This document shows, one piece after another, positions 23,534 to 35,339 of a stretch of 64,000 nt of DNA. Source of the stretch: Cylindrobasidium torrendii FP15055 ss-10 (taxonomy: Eukaryota > Basidiomycota > Agaricomycetes > Agaricales > Physalacriaceae); assembly GCA_000934385.1 (NCBI GenBank), contig KN880563.1:1-64000 (forward strand). The letters are read 5' to 3'. The notes below the pieces were generated by a model. The model was not told the DNA's origin and searched no databases. It worked only from the letters and a program-made list of their open reading frames with translations. The position numbers and the translations under genes were made by a program. The number at the start of each line of letters is the position of its first letter. Positions within the stretch are counted from its first letter, which is position 1.

Positions 23534-25633
23534 ATGGACCGCTGCATCAAGGATCCAATCCACGACCTCAGTGCGTTTTGGCCACCTACTCCCACTGTGG
23601 CCAATCGTAACCTGTCCGTTTTGCAGTCGATGTCAATGCCAGGCTAGCCAAGTTTATCGATACGCACGTTCAACGCAACTCTTTTCGCTCCCCAAAAAAT
23701 CTAATCATCAGGGCAGGAGGCAATTTCAACGTCTCCGGAATATCAAGCAGCTGGGAACATCCTACTACGTATGGCCAGGCGCTTCGCATAACCGATTCGA
23801 GCACTGCCTCGGTGCGTCGCCGACCTCTTTTACCTGCAACACCCTTCGCTCCTACTGACCCCTCACCTAGGCGTTGCTTGCCTTGCCCGGAAACTCCTAA
23901 CTGCAATCCGCTCTAGACAACCTGAATTAGGTCTGACCGACCGCGACGTCGACCTCGTTGAAATCGCTGGACTTTGCCATGATCTTGGCCATGGCCCCTG
24001 GAGCCACGTCTGGGACGCAATGTTCATGCCGTCTGTACTCCCCGACCGACCTTGGAAACACGAAGAGGGTTCAGAAATGATGTTCGACTTCCTCGTCAAG
24101 GACAACAATATTGACATCGAGGATGCGGATGTCAAGCTCATCAAGGACCTCATCGCGGGCGAACGACGTCACTGCGACCCCAGCGAAAAGCAATTTCTAT
24201 TCGACATCGTCGCGAACAAGGTGAGTTGCTGTTTCCTTCTAGGCCGAGGTTGTTATTCGGGGCTTCCGCTAACCACCTTTCTGACAGAAAAATGGTTTGG
24301 ACGTGGATAAGAAAGCCTTCTCCATTGGTTCTTGTACTAAAAATGCTAATATATGCGCTCCAGATTCGACTATTTCTTACGCGACTCGCGCGCCATTGGC
24401 GAGGAAATCAAGATCAGCCTGTCCCTGCTCTTCAGCTCGGCTCGTGTAATCGACAACGAGATTTGCTACGACGTCAAGCACTGCAACTTGATATATGAGA
24501 TTTACAATACGCGTTTCCGGCTTCACAAGTTGGTGTACAACCATAAGACTGGTATGTTTATCCCAATGTCTCTCGTTGACCAGCTAAATCCTGCTCTAGC
24601 CAAGGCTATCGAATACATGATTATCGACGCTCTCAAACTCGCGCAAAATGAAGGCGGCATGAAGATTGCTGAACGCGTTTTCGATCCAGAATCAATGTGC
24701 ACTCTGACGGACGAGCTGATGAGTCTTATTGAGTACATGTCGATTACCGACCCAGTGCGTGTGCACTCCTTATTTTTGCCGTGATATACTTAACTTCTCG
24801 TAGAAGCTCAAACCGGCCGCAGACATGTTCCAACGCATCAAGCAGCGCAAACTCTACAAGCAAGTGGATTTCAAGACCATTCAATGGGCGGAGCGTCAGC
24901 TGTTCGAGCAAAATGTCACCCGCGAGAAGATTGTAGAGGCTGCAAAACTCAACTACAATAAACACATGGACGACAGAAAGTATGGGACGGACAAAGCCGA
25001 TGATAAAGAGGAGGGCTTCGAACTGGAGGATCCAGAAAACCTAGAGGTCGACGATGTGATTATATCCCTGTCCCCGATGCACTATGGGATGGGGCCGGAG
25101 AACCCGGTTGATCATGTCAAGTTCTACAGCCGCCAGTCTCTCAATCGTATGTGACCTTATTAACTTGGGAGACATCCTCTGATAACCATGCACAGAGTCA
25201 AGGAGCGCACAGCTTGGCGACTACTCCATCCTGATGCCCCCATTCTTCGGCGAGATTAGCCTGCGCGTGTATACCAAGAAGCCAGAGTAAGTATTGTCTC
25301 CTCGCTTTCAGTTCCCACTGACATTGTCCTTCTAGATACTACTACAACGTGCAGGCTGGATATCGCGCTGTTGTGCAGGAGTTGCGCGAGAAGCAAGGGC
25401 AGGAGGTTCGTTCTGATCTCTCTGTACCTACGCCGCCTTTGACGCCGCTTGCGCCGACGACAGGCCCGCGCTCGAGCAGCGGTGGCCTGAGGAGGACTGC
25501 GAGTGCATCGTTAAATGAGAACCCATGGACGACTGTTAAAGCAGGATTCCAGCCCCCTGGGACACCTAGTCCCAAGAAGAGGAAGGCGAGTGTGGGTGAG
25601 GAGGACGCGCCTGAAGCGAAGCGCAGGTCGTAG
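23534..25633 (+). CDS. HD-domain deoxynucleoside triphosphate triphosphohydrolase (SAMHD1-like)
   Basis: Exons 23534-23570, 23627-23667, 23712-23811, 23871-24220, 24288-24310, 24364-24551, 24600-24754, 24804-25146, 25196-25286, 25336-25633; 541 aa. It resembles the SAMHD1 catalytic core, which cleaves dNTPs to nucleosides and triphosphate. The metal ligands are visible: His52 in HNRFEH, His96-Asp97 in [13 protein letters not shown], and Asp186 in VDKFDYF. It has no N-terminal SAM domain. The C-terminal third is less conserved and ends in a Ser/Pro-rich, basic tail with a KKRK motif suggesting a nucleus. The intron at 24311-24363 starts with GA, not GT; without removing it the frame breaks. 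Confidence 0.9.
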
Positions 25634-26513
25634 ATGTGAGAATTGCGCGCATGGGGGGGAGGGCAGGCGTCACCCCAGTCTAACGAAGCTTGCACATTGG
25701 GACTTTCAATTTTCTATGCCTTACTTTAGCACCATTACACTACTTTCTCGTGGTTTGCATTGCAATATTACTTAGACACCAACATGCCTTTTCATTCGCG
25801 TTTCTGATGAATACTGGTCCATCTAAATAATTCGTGATTTCCTGTGCTTTTTCCGAGGCTGTCTATTGCAGGTCTATTAGATCAAGTTGGATGGCACCGA
25901 CTTGTAAGTTGTCGACGTCGCTTGTGAATTTGAACGTGACAAATAGATCGAGAAATCGCGACTCTGTCCTTCACCATCATCCGGGCCTCGATGGACCTCA
26001 AAACATGAACAGTATCGGCCCATGGTGCAGGTCATCCCGCATAAATTGAACTTGCAGTCAGTGCGTTGACGAGAAGATTCCTACCTGAACCTGAAGATAT
26101 CGCGACATGTCTGCATTTCGCAAGGCCAACGGCCCGAGGAGCGATGTTGAAGAAATGATTTTTTCGACTTTTATACCGGCCAGTCTGCAGTCCTAATCAG
26201 CTTGACTAGCCTGCTGTGTTCTGGTGCAACTCTGGCCAACAAGTTCGAACCAATGTCTTCCCGTTCAACTTCTGAAGCAGAAACAAGCGAGGTCTTGGCC
26301 ATCCGGGATTGCATGGACATAGAGTCCCATGACCACAGTATCACGAGTATAACATGATTTCTTCGCGGCCAGTTCGCGTACTAGCACGGCCCAATGACCA
26401 AAAATCGGTGTCTACCCCGCCCATACGAAGATCCAACGTCATATTACCTTCTCGTAAGTATAAAAGCTTGTCTTTGAATGGTCCAGTTTTCTCCTCAAGC
26501 CCCCGTCGGCACC
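25634..26513. other. Intergenic between dNTPase and GH2 genes
   Basis: About 880 bp, mostly 3' region of the dNTPase gene and promoter of the GH2 gene. Only short, unsupported frames were found. Confidence 0.55.
26459..26466 (+). promoter_or_regulatory. TATA box of the GH2 gene
   Basis: TATAAAAG lies 48 bp upstream of the ATG at 26514, the usual arrangement for an inducible secreted hydrolase gene. Confidence 0.5.
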
Positions 26514-28760
26514 ATGGGTTTCTCACGCAGCTGGCTTGTCAATGCTTTGGCCTTTGGCTTACTCTCTGTTCATGCCCAATTGCCCAAGAACGGTGGGCTC
26601 ACTGACGAACGGCCAACTTACGGAAGCCCAGAAGAGGCTGTCTACGCACCCGTTGAACCCAAACTGAAGACGCAGTGGACGGACGGCGTCGCTGCTGACC
26701 CCGACAACGTTTGGCCGGAGTATCCGCGTCCGGGCCTTCAACGCGACAACTGGTTGAACCTCAATGGTGTTTGGGAATTCCAGTCGGCAAACTCTTCGGA
26801 CGACATATCGAACGTTCCTGTTGGGACCACTCTGGAGCAGAGAATTCTTGTACCCTTTTGCATTGAGTATGTTCGACCTTTCCTCTTTAAGTTCATAGCT
26901 AATGATGCTTGCTCCTCAATAGAAGCGGACTTTCTGGTGTTGCTGTCCAGTCTCCCTTTAGCTGGTACCGCACGTCCTTCAATATTCCCGAGTCGTTCGA
27001 GGAGAATGTCATTCTTCACTTCGCGGCTGTCGACTACGAGACCACTGTGTTTGTCAACGGAGAGCAAGTCGGATCTCATACCGGCGGCTTTGACAAGTTC
27101 TGGTTTGATGTGACCGAATACGTCAACAAGGATTCGGAGAACGAGCTCATTCTCTTTGTATACGACCCTACGGATGACTTTGACGAAGTAATTCCTCTCG
27201 GAAAGCAACGCGTCGTGCCCTCCCACATCTTCTATACTGTATGTGCGGTCTATTCCCAGAAACATCCTCTGACTGTTGCCGTAGCCATGCTCGGGTGTAT
27301 GGCAGACCGTTTCGATTGAAGCCGTACCAGCCTCAGAATATATCACCAGCATCCAGCTCCTTGCTGCTGCAGATGGCTCTGTGACCGCCACCATTGGCAC
27401 CTCTTCAAACTCATCCAGCTCTAGCGCAGATATATCGTTCTACGATCCCGCCAACCCATCCAGTATCATCTTCAGCACGAGCGGGTCCACCAACGAGGCA
27501 TTCACGTTCACTGTCGACCCCGCTCCCTCTGTTTGGAGCCCTGATACGCCTGTCGTGTACAATGTCTCGGTGACTGTTGGAGATGATGTTGCAAGGTCGT
27601 ACACAGCGTTTAGGACGGTGGAAAGAGCTGAAGTCAACGGTGTGCCGCGCTACTTGCTCAATGGCCAGCCTATCTTCCAATTCGGACCTCTCGACCAGGG
27701 TTGGTGGCCGGATGGTCTTCACACTGTGAGTATACAATACTCGTTCACCTTGTCGTTACTCACTTTCTGTAGCCTCCGTCTTACGAGGCCATGATTTTTG
27801 ATATTCAATATGTGAAGGACCTTGGCATGAACTTTATGTACGCTCTGTTGTTCTCGGGATGGAGAAATTCACTGACCAGTTTCCCTTTCAGTCGCAAGCA
27901 TATCAAGGTCGAGCCAGACACTTACTACTGGGCCGCTGCCAACATAGGCGTCTTGGTCATGCAGGATATGCCAGCGCTGTCCGACGCACGCAAGCCCAAT
28001 GCCGAGCAGCAAACTGAATGGGAGCGCCAACTCGAGGTCCTCTTCAAATCACTCATGGGCTTCCCTGCTATCACTTCATTCGTCATATACAACGAGGGAT
28101 GGGGACAACTTTCCTCTGGGCCGGAAGTCTATCTTGCGCCCCGCGTCGCCGAATGGCTTCAAGGACACCAGCTTGTCAACGCTGTGTCGGGTTGGAACGA
28201 CTATGGCCAGATTAATGGAACGAGCGTTGGTGACTTCCATGATAACCACCACTACAGCAGTCCACAATGTGGGACCCCATTCAGCTCGTTGGCATCGCTA
28301 CCCTATCTCGGCGACCGTATCGGCTTCCAAGGAGAGTTTGGAGGCGTCGGTGTGAACACAACTATGTGCGCTTGTTCTTCCCATAGCCGTTGTGCAACGA
28401 CTTACAGTGGTTTACAGTGACCACCTTTGGAATGATGTTGAAGCTATCCGGGATATCCCCCAAACATACGAAATCGATGCGACTGTGGACGTGTGGAACT
28501 ACCGTGCTCTGCGGGTTATCGAGGAATTGCGCGAGCAGACTGAGATGTTTGGGGCGTGCAACGGTGCGGTGTACACCCAGACTACGGATGTCGAGGGCGA
28601 GGTTAATGGTAAGAATACTCCTCCGACGCATAGTAGCAATATTGTTGATGTTTTTCCTCTAGGCTTCCTGACTTACGACCGCGCCGAGGACCACGTTGAC
28701 CATGAAAAATGGGAGGCTGCTATTGCAGCGCTTTACGAAACATTTGCTGCGAGCTTGTAG
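26514..28760 (+). CDS. Secreted glycoside hydrolase family 2 enzyme
   Basis: Exons 26514-26866, 26923-27238, 27285-27725, 27773-27837, 27892-28365, 28418-28608, 28663-28760; 645 aa. A signal peptide (MGFSRSWLVNALAFGLLSVHA) precedes the GH2 sugar-binding domain (LNGVWEFQ, SWYRTSFNIP, VNGEQVGSHTGGFDKF), an immunoglobulin-like domain and a TIM barrel. Predicted acid/base is Glu460 (NEGWGQ) and nucleophile Glu540 (GFQGEFGG). GH2 includes beta-galactosidase, beta-mannosidase and beta-glucuronidase; the HIFYTPCSGVWQTV block is common to the beta-galactosidase/glucuronidase-like fungal group, but the sugar specificity is not decided here. It would act extracellularly on plant polysaccharide. Confidence 0.92.
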
Positions 28761-29037
28761 AGATAATCAAAGATGTCTGCAGGGAGGTGTGCACGGTTCA
28801 AATGCGTCAGAAAAGATCATATGAAGTTAGCGTTTTATTCAAGTCGCAGAGCTAGAGTGCTATCCATGAGTTCAGACTATGCGCGCCTGTCTCAATTGTA
28901 GTCTAAAAATCATTTAGTCCGTAAAAATGAAGGCCATTCCGCTCAGACCAACTGCCTAACCGTGCTTGAGTGCGCTCAGGTTGAGCAGGTGAAGTGCTGT
29001 GGCCAGCGGAAGTATTTGATCGCCATCAACAGGCATC

Positions 29038-32000
29038 ATGGCTTCCTCTTCCACGTCGCCGGACGAATACCGCGCTTGGCTGGACCTAAATGACAATGAA
29101 TTGACTACGGCCAACGTACACGACTACTTGAGTGGCCTGCACGACGATTTATGGGTTGCTGCCGCCTGTCACGACCGCGTCGTGGACGATGTCGACGTAC
29201 AACAGGCCCTGCTGGACATTGGCCTAGAAAGAACTGCTTCTGCCTTCCAACGCTTCAAGAGCGCCATATCCAAACCCGAAGGCGAAGTTATCGATAACAC
29301 GGCGGGCATAGGGAAAGAGGATGATGTCAGGGTAGCCTATTTCCGCGACTTGCCCGTGGATGCTCGACTGTGTCGCTTGCACAGCTTGCTGCTTGGCCGG
29401 TTGGAGAGACTACAAACCTACAAGGACATGTGCAACGAAATGCCAGAGCAAGAAGTGGAAGATGGGAACGAGACTGACGAGGGCTGGGACGACGACCCAT
29501 GGGGCGAAGAATCATCCAACCAGCCAAAACAAGTCAAGCGAGCCACTCTTCCAATCCCACTCCCGGTCTTCCTCATAACGCCGATGCCTCAGTCCGCATG
29601 CGGTCTCGCACTGCAGGAACTCTATGCACCGCTCCGCGTGGTACTCAACCGACATGGCGCTGACCTTTGGGATGCGCGATTCAACATATACGAATCCTTT
29701 CCTACCCAAGCGAACCCGTTGGATTATGCCGAATACCTCCCATCTATCGATTCAGACACGGATCAAGAGCTTGTCCCTGCCTGGAGCGACGTGAAGCCGG
29801 CCATGGACAGTCATTTGGCAGTCGCCTTTGAGGCAGCGACCAAAGCATTGGATATTGTCGAGGATTCCCTATCAACCCCACGTCTTGGTCCTTTGACATC
29901 CGAGCAACTCTCAGAGTGGTATACAAGCCGCGTCCAGGCTGTTCTCGAAACTACAGGAATTCTTGACTATGCCTTGGGCATTGTGCAGCACGGCGCGTCG
30001 CAAGGCGTGCCGGGGCTCGACATTCTCGGGGAGGATCTCACTCTTCTTACCCGGTTGGTGTACGATGCTCCTGGTGGCGACGACGACAAGGAGGAATGGA
30101 CGCTCGAACGCTGGAATGCCATGGACCCCACAACCGTAGTTGCGGCCTACACAGCGCACTCTACCCCAGAATCCCTTCCCCACGACCTCATATACTTGGT
30201 CATGCCCTACCTGTATGTCGTCGAGGCCCGCGCGGAGAGAAGCGGTCATCCAAATCCATCTTTGCACACCGAGCTGCTATACGACTTCATCCTGAAAGCC
30301 CCGCTCCAGTCCGTCGCAGCCATATTCGAGGCATCCAAGCCAACGTTGCCATCGTCCCAGCGTGTGATAAAGAACGACGAGGATATGGCACGCCTAGCGC
30401 TCGCATGTCTGTATGGCAGCAGCAGCAGTCTGAACGAGTGGCCGACAATGAGTAGGATATATGAATGCTTACCTTCATGGGACACCTCCAAGCTCGCGGA
30501 TTACAACGCCGATCTGGCGGACACTACGATTGACTCCCTCGGCGATTTTGTCACACCCAGCATCTCGCGCCCGTCTGCTTCTCCCTCTGATCTCATGGTG
30601 TTTTTCAACCCACTACCGCTGTCTGCACTTTCTCATGCGTTGGATATCCTTGATGTTCATTTGGAGGGTGGAGAGATTCTTGCGAGGTGGGACGTCCCAG
30701 CGCCTTTTGGCTGGTTCCTTCAGAGCAAGAACGATATCAAGGCGCAACGGGCAAGGGCGAATCAAATGGCACGGCGCTCGGGCGCTTCAGACGACGATAT
30801 GGACGGAATCGAGGGTTGGGAGTGGTTGCTTGAGGACATGATCAAGCTCGCTGGCTCTGGAGGGCCCGAGCTGAGAGGTGCATTTGGCCTGATATCTGCA
30901 GAGGAGATTGTGCAAATTTTCTTCAGTGGATTGCTCAGTGTTGGACGTTCGTTGCTTCCATCTTGCGCTTATATACACACTCAAAGATCACAGGATTCGA
31001 TTTGGCGAAAACCATGCTGAGGGACAACAGACATCTTGCTGGTTTGCGGAGGGAGTCGGTCGAGGAGCTCTGTTTATCCTGTTCACGCGAATTCTACGAC
31101 AATGCCGCGTCTGGCAATTACAAGGTTGGAGACATGAAGCTGGCGTACGAATGGTGCGGTTCCATCTCGAATATTCTCCAACTTGCTAATCCGTTGTATA
31201 GCCTGGATGTTCCGTTCCCTTCGGATCGCATCGTTCGCGAGAAGGAGTTTATCGAAGCGACGTCGAAGCTTTCGTCTTTCAATGTTCAATCGCACCCTGG
31301 CCAGCCCATAACGCCCATTGAAATTCGCCTGACCAAGGACAAATTGAGCCTTGTTTCCCATCTATTGGCGTCCAACAGCGATGCATACAATCTTGTCGAA
31401 CTTGTTCTTGAGCTAGTGCGGATGCTTGGGTTCCGCGGAGACGTCGTGGCTGAGGTCAAAGCGTTGGCCATGATAGCGGACGCGGCGTTGCAGGCTGGAG
31501 ATTTTGACAAGGCATACCAGACGAGCGAGCGAATGGTCGCAGCCGTTCAAGCACTGCGAGAGAAACATGATGAGGGTGCATCGGCGGCTTGCGAAGTCTG
31601 TTGGGTCGCCTGTTTCCAGTTGGCGCGCCACCCGGAATACGAAGCCACGGAGCAGAAGCTACAGCTCTTTGGTCATGCCCTGGAGTTGTGTCCTGCAGAA
31701 AAGCTGCATGACGTGCTGAATGCCTGGACGAAACTGGAGGCGCAGGACATTGAGGATAGAAAGGTGCGGATGGAGGAGCGTGCGAAGAGTGGGAAAGTGA
31801 TTCCTAGGAAGAGGAGTGCAAGGGCACCGGCGGGGGGCGAAGGGCTGCGCGCGCAACTCGCCAATTTCCAAATGCATTTGCCTGGGACGCCAATGTTGTT
31901 GAGCACCCCGGATGCGGCGGCACTGGCAAGCAAGACTTTCAAGAGCGTGGCTGCAAACTTCAACTTTGGTTCGAGAGGACGGGAGAGTGCGAGCAGTGTC

Positions 32001-32114
32001 GACGGAGGCTCCGAGAGGTCGAGGTCGAGAATAGCAGGAGATGATGTTGCTGCTCAAGCAAACAGGGTTTTCTCGAAGGGTATCGGGTGGCTGATTGGAG
32101 CAGATGACGAGTAA
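29038..32114 (+). CDS. Secretory pathway protein Sec39 domain protein
   Basis: Exons 29038-30946 and 30994-32114; 1009 aa. It is helical, Asp/Glu-rich and without membrane spans or signal peptide. It fits the Sec39 domain of the Dsl1/NRZ tether, which captures COPI vesicles at the ER. Recognisable stretches include WVAAACHDR near the start, FLITPMPQSACGLALQELYAPLR, the junction LLSVGRFDLAKTMLR, and the C-terminal EVCWVACFQLARHPEY. Two donor/acceptor pairs keep frame at the intron; the chosen one preserves GRFDLAK. A Pro/Ser/Arg-rich tail follows residue ~900. The first ATG is used. The gene has only one intron, unlike its neighbours. Confidence 0.85.
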
Positions 32115-32274
32115 ATATTTTGTAGCACATACTAGGATCCATGTAAGTAGCCACTATGAGTACCATGATTTGGCTCCTTCCAATTGTTGTCCACTGGATC
32201 GAAATAGGCGGCTTACATAAGGATCCTTGCGTGGCTGTGCTGAATTTTGACCTTCCCTTCCTCCATCACACAAA

Positions 32275-33608
32275 ATGGCAAGTGAACCTCTCATTGAGTG
32301 ACAACCAGGAGATCTAACTGTCTGCGATAGAAACCTATCTTGCTACAAGGTAGAATACATCATATACCGTATGAAGCCGTCTTGACCCTGCTCGATAGGA
32401 CACGAGCGTTCGTTGACGCAAATCAAGTTCAACACAGACGGCGATCTGTTGTTCTCATGCTCAAAAGACAACATCATCAACGTATGGTACTCGCACAATG
32501 GAGAAAGGTTGGGAACGTATGAGGGCCACAATGGCACAGTATGGACATTGGACGTCGATTGTACGTCTTCCCATCTTTTACTTTCTTCCTAGAAACCCCC
32601 CCACCGATGTTTCCCCCGTCACCATTACTCACAATTTACTCAGCCGAATCGCGATTCATGGTATCTGGAGCTGCCGACAACACCCTGATGCTGTGGGATG
32701 TGCAGAGCGGAAAGTGCTTGTATGTGTGGGAGTTCCCCACTGCTGTGAAGCGCGTCGCGTTCAACCAGGCGGATAACCAAATTGTGTGCATAACCGAGCA
32801 GCGGATGGGTTTCCAATGTGCGATTAGAGTGTTCGACATAGATAGGTCGGGTGATGGAACCAACCGTGAGTCTCATTTCAGAATACATCAGCTTTCTTCC
32901 CTTCCTCGCATAGTGCGTCAAGGAAGATGCTAAAGTCGTTTACAGAATCAAAGGAGCCCCGTTACATGTTCAACCCCATCGGCTCGAAGGCCACTGTCTG
33001 CGATTTCACCTACACTCCCGACGTGATTTTCACCGGCCATGAATCCGGAAAAGTTGCCCTTTTCAATGTGAAGACGGGCGAAGAGATCGCAAACAACGAG
33101 CGTGCCCACGGAGATACCGTCAACGACCTCCAGATGAGCAAGGACTACACTTACTGCATAACAAGTAGCAAGGACAAATCTGCGCGGGTGCGTTCCTATA
33201 CTTTCCACCCTTCACAACCTATGCTCACGAGCTCGCCTCTCACAGATACACGACACAAAATCCCTCATGATCATCAAAACCTTCACAACCGAAACACCGC
33301 TGAACAGCGCCGCCCTCGACCCCAAACGACCATACGTCCTCCTCGGCGGTGGACAGGACGCCATGAGTGTCACCACCACCTCTCTCCGCCAGGGAAAGTT
33401 TGAGACCCGGTTCTGGCACAAGATCTTCGAAGAGGAGGTCGGCCGTGTCAAGGGCCATTTCGGTCCTATCAACACCATCGCCGTGCACCCAGCAGGCACT
33501 GGCTATGCGTCGGGTGGAGAGGACGGCTTCGTGCGTATGCACCACTTCGACGAGTCGTACTTCAAGACGGATTTGTACGGGACTGGTAACATCATCATTG
33601 AGGATTAA
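32275..33608 (+). CDS. TIF34: Eukaryotic translation initiation factor 3 subunit I
   Basis: Exons 32275-32277, 32331-32349, 32399-32560, 32644-32865, 32946-33187, 33246-33608; 336 aa. It is the WD40 subunit eIF3i, a seven-bladed propeller in the eIF3 complex that supports 40S scanning. Family blocks include [58 protein letters not shown] and the C-terminal [13 protein letters not shown]. Exon 1 is the start codon alone. The intron after it is GC-AG (ATG then GCAAGT) and is required to give the universal MKPI start. The 80-nt intron 4 is the least certain junction. Confidence 0.96.
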
Positions 33609-33889
33609 ATGCTTCCCTAGAGGGGGTGTGTAGGTTGAATGTATGTATACTGTATTTGTGTGTACGCTAAAACCTGATGTCTTGTTGTTTAATGCCAAAA
33701 ACCATACGAGTATGCGCAGACGGGTGTGGCAAAAAGTCGGACCTTCAGTCTCCCTCGATGGGGATGGCTTTGATTGTGGCTACGTTCAACGGTAAAAGGG
33801 CAAATATTACGATGTATTTACGACAGATTAAGTAGATTGTATATGGTACGGTCCTGACAGCACGCTAACTCGGGCTTGGTCTTCCTCCG

Positions 33890-35226
33890 TCAAACTAGAT
33901 CCTCCAAGTCCTCGATATTCTCCTTTTTCGTCTTCTTCTTTGTTGCCTTTCGCTTGTTTCTCACCACCTTGACCTGAGTATACTCAGCCCCATCTTCGCC
34001 CTCTTCAGACTCTTCTACGTCGTCTTTCCTTTTCCGCTTCGTCGACCCTCTTTTCTTCTTCGTTGTCGTTTTTGCGCCGGGAGGTAAGGCTCCTGGGCAC
34101 AGTCCGGCTTTGTTCACGTTGCAGGAGCCGCACTTCCTGCCGGGTTCAGGACATATTGTCTGTTAGATTCGTTAGGTGGATCACGTAGACGATAGAGTAG
34201 AGTGCGCTCACTTGGCCGAACCCAACAAGAAGATGGTTAATGTCTTGCCAATGGGATTTCGGTAGCCAAGACTGCAGATTCAAGCGTGTCTGTTCTGGGG
34301 TGTTGGTAGGAGGGGAGTGCCAGCCCAGGAGATTGGTGATGCGATGGACGTGAGTGTCGACACAAATTCCGTCGTTCCTATGAGATTATACCAGTTAGGC
34401 AAGGGATGTACATCAAAGAGCAGAAAACGTACTGCTTCCATGCAACCTGGAGAATGAGAAAGGCCATCTTCGGCCCAATGCCTGTCAATGAGCAAAGGTC
34501 GTCGACATCGCGTGGAACCTCTCCGTCGAATTCCTCGTTCAAAGCCGACACAGTTGCTTTGATGTACTTTGCTTTGCTTTTGTAGAACGACACTGGGTAT
34601 ATTGTCTCGCGTATAAGCTCTATCGGGGCTTCCAGAAGAGCGGGAAGAGTGATACTGCCACCAAGGACAGCGCGAAGACGTTTGACCGCTGCGTCACAAG
34701 CAGCGTCCTTCGTTTGGGAAGACAGCATGAGGGATATCAAGACAGAAAGACGCTGGTTCTATACAACTCGTGATGAGAAGTGCCCTCCTCCGCGCGGACT
34801 GAAACAACGCACCTTTGGGTCATCTTCGCCGACTCCAGCCAGGTCACAACCCATGGTGTCGACAGGCGCACCCCCGTCGGCGCGGTGCTGCTGAATGAGC
34901 GCGTACACTTCTTCCCATTTCGGTGGTGAGGGGTGTGGAATAGCCAATTCACGGACAATGATTTTGCGTTTCTTGGGTTTCGCAGCGTCGTGGACGGGGG
35001 ATTTGGCCTTGAGCTTCTTGTCCTTGGCTGCTTTTTGTGTCGTCAGCGGTAGCTTGGACTGCATCGACGTCGGTGGCTTTGCTTTTGCCATGGAGGGTAT
35101 CTCGACGCGCGCGCGCTTGAGAGGTCGAGGATCCGTCGCGTCGCTGTCCGGAGAGTAAATAGTCACAGAACTGTCGAATATGCTCTTCGTTCCAACCAGG
35201 CGCGTCGAGCGCCTCGTTTGGGCCAT
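33890..35226 (-). CDS. NTH1: Endonuclease III homologue (DNA glycosylase/AP lyase)
   Basis: Exons 35226-34813, 34758-34433, 34377-34212, 34159-33890; 391 aa (398 if the in-frame ATG at 35247 is used). It is a bifunctional base-excision repair enzyme that removes oxidised pyrimidines. The helix-hairpin-helix [10 protein letters not shown] carries the catalytic Lys235, and VDTHVHR carries the catalytic Asp254. A [4Fe-4S] loop is present: C-X6-C-X2-C-X7-C ([15 protein letters not shown]). The N-terminus is basic and may target mitochondria or nucleus. The C-terminus has long Lys/Glu runs. Divergent from LST8 across 113 bp. A paralogue lies at 43802-45115. Confidence 0.95.
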
Positions 35227-35339
35227 TCTGCGTACAAAAAATGGCAAAGAAATGGCAGTAGCAGGAGATGAACGTGCGAATTCAACTGTGGGGTGGATGA
35301 TCGGGCTCTATACCACCGGCCTGCTCTCCTTCCTTGATC

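Noticed and set aside
30963..31020. Starting a separate gene at the second Sec39 exon
   Set aside because: A 47-nt intron joins it in frame to the upstream exon, and the combined protein has the length expected of Sec39.
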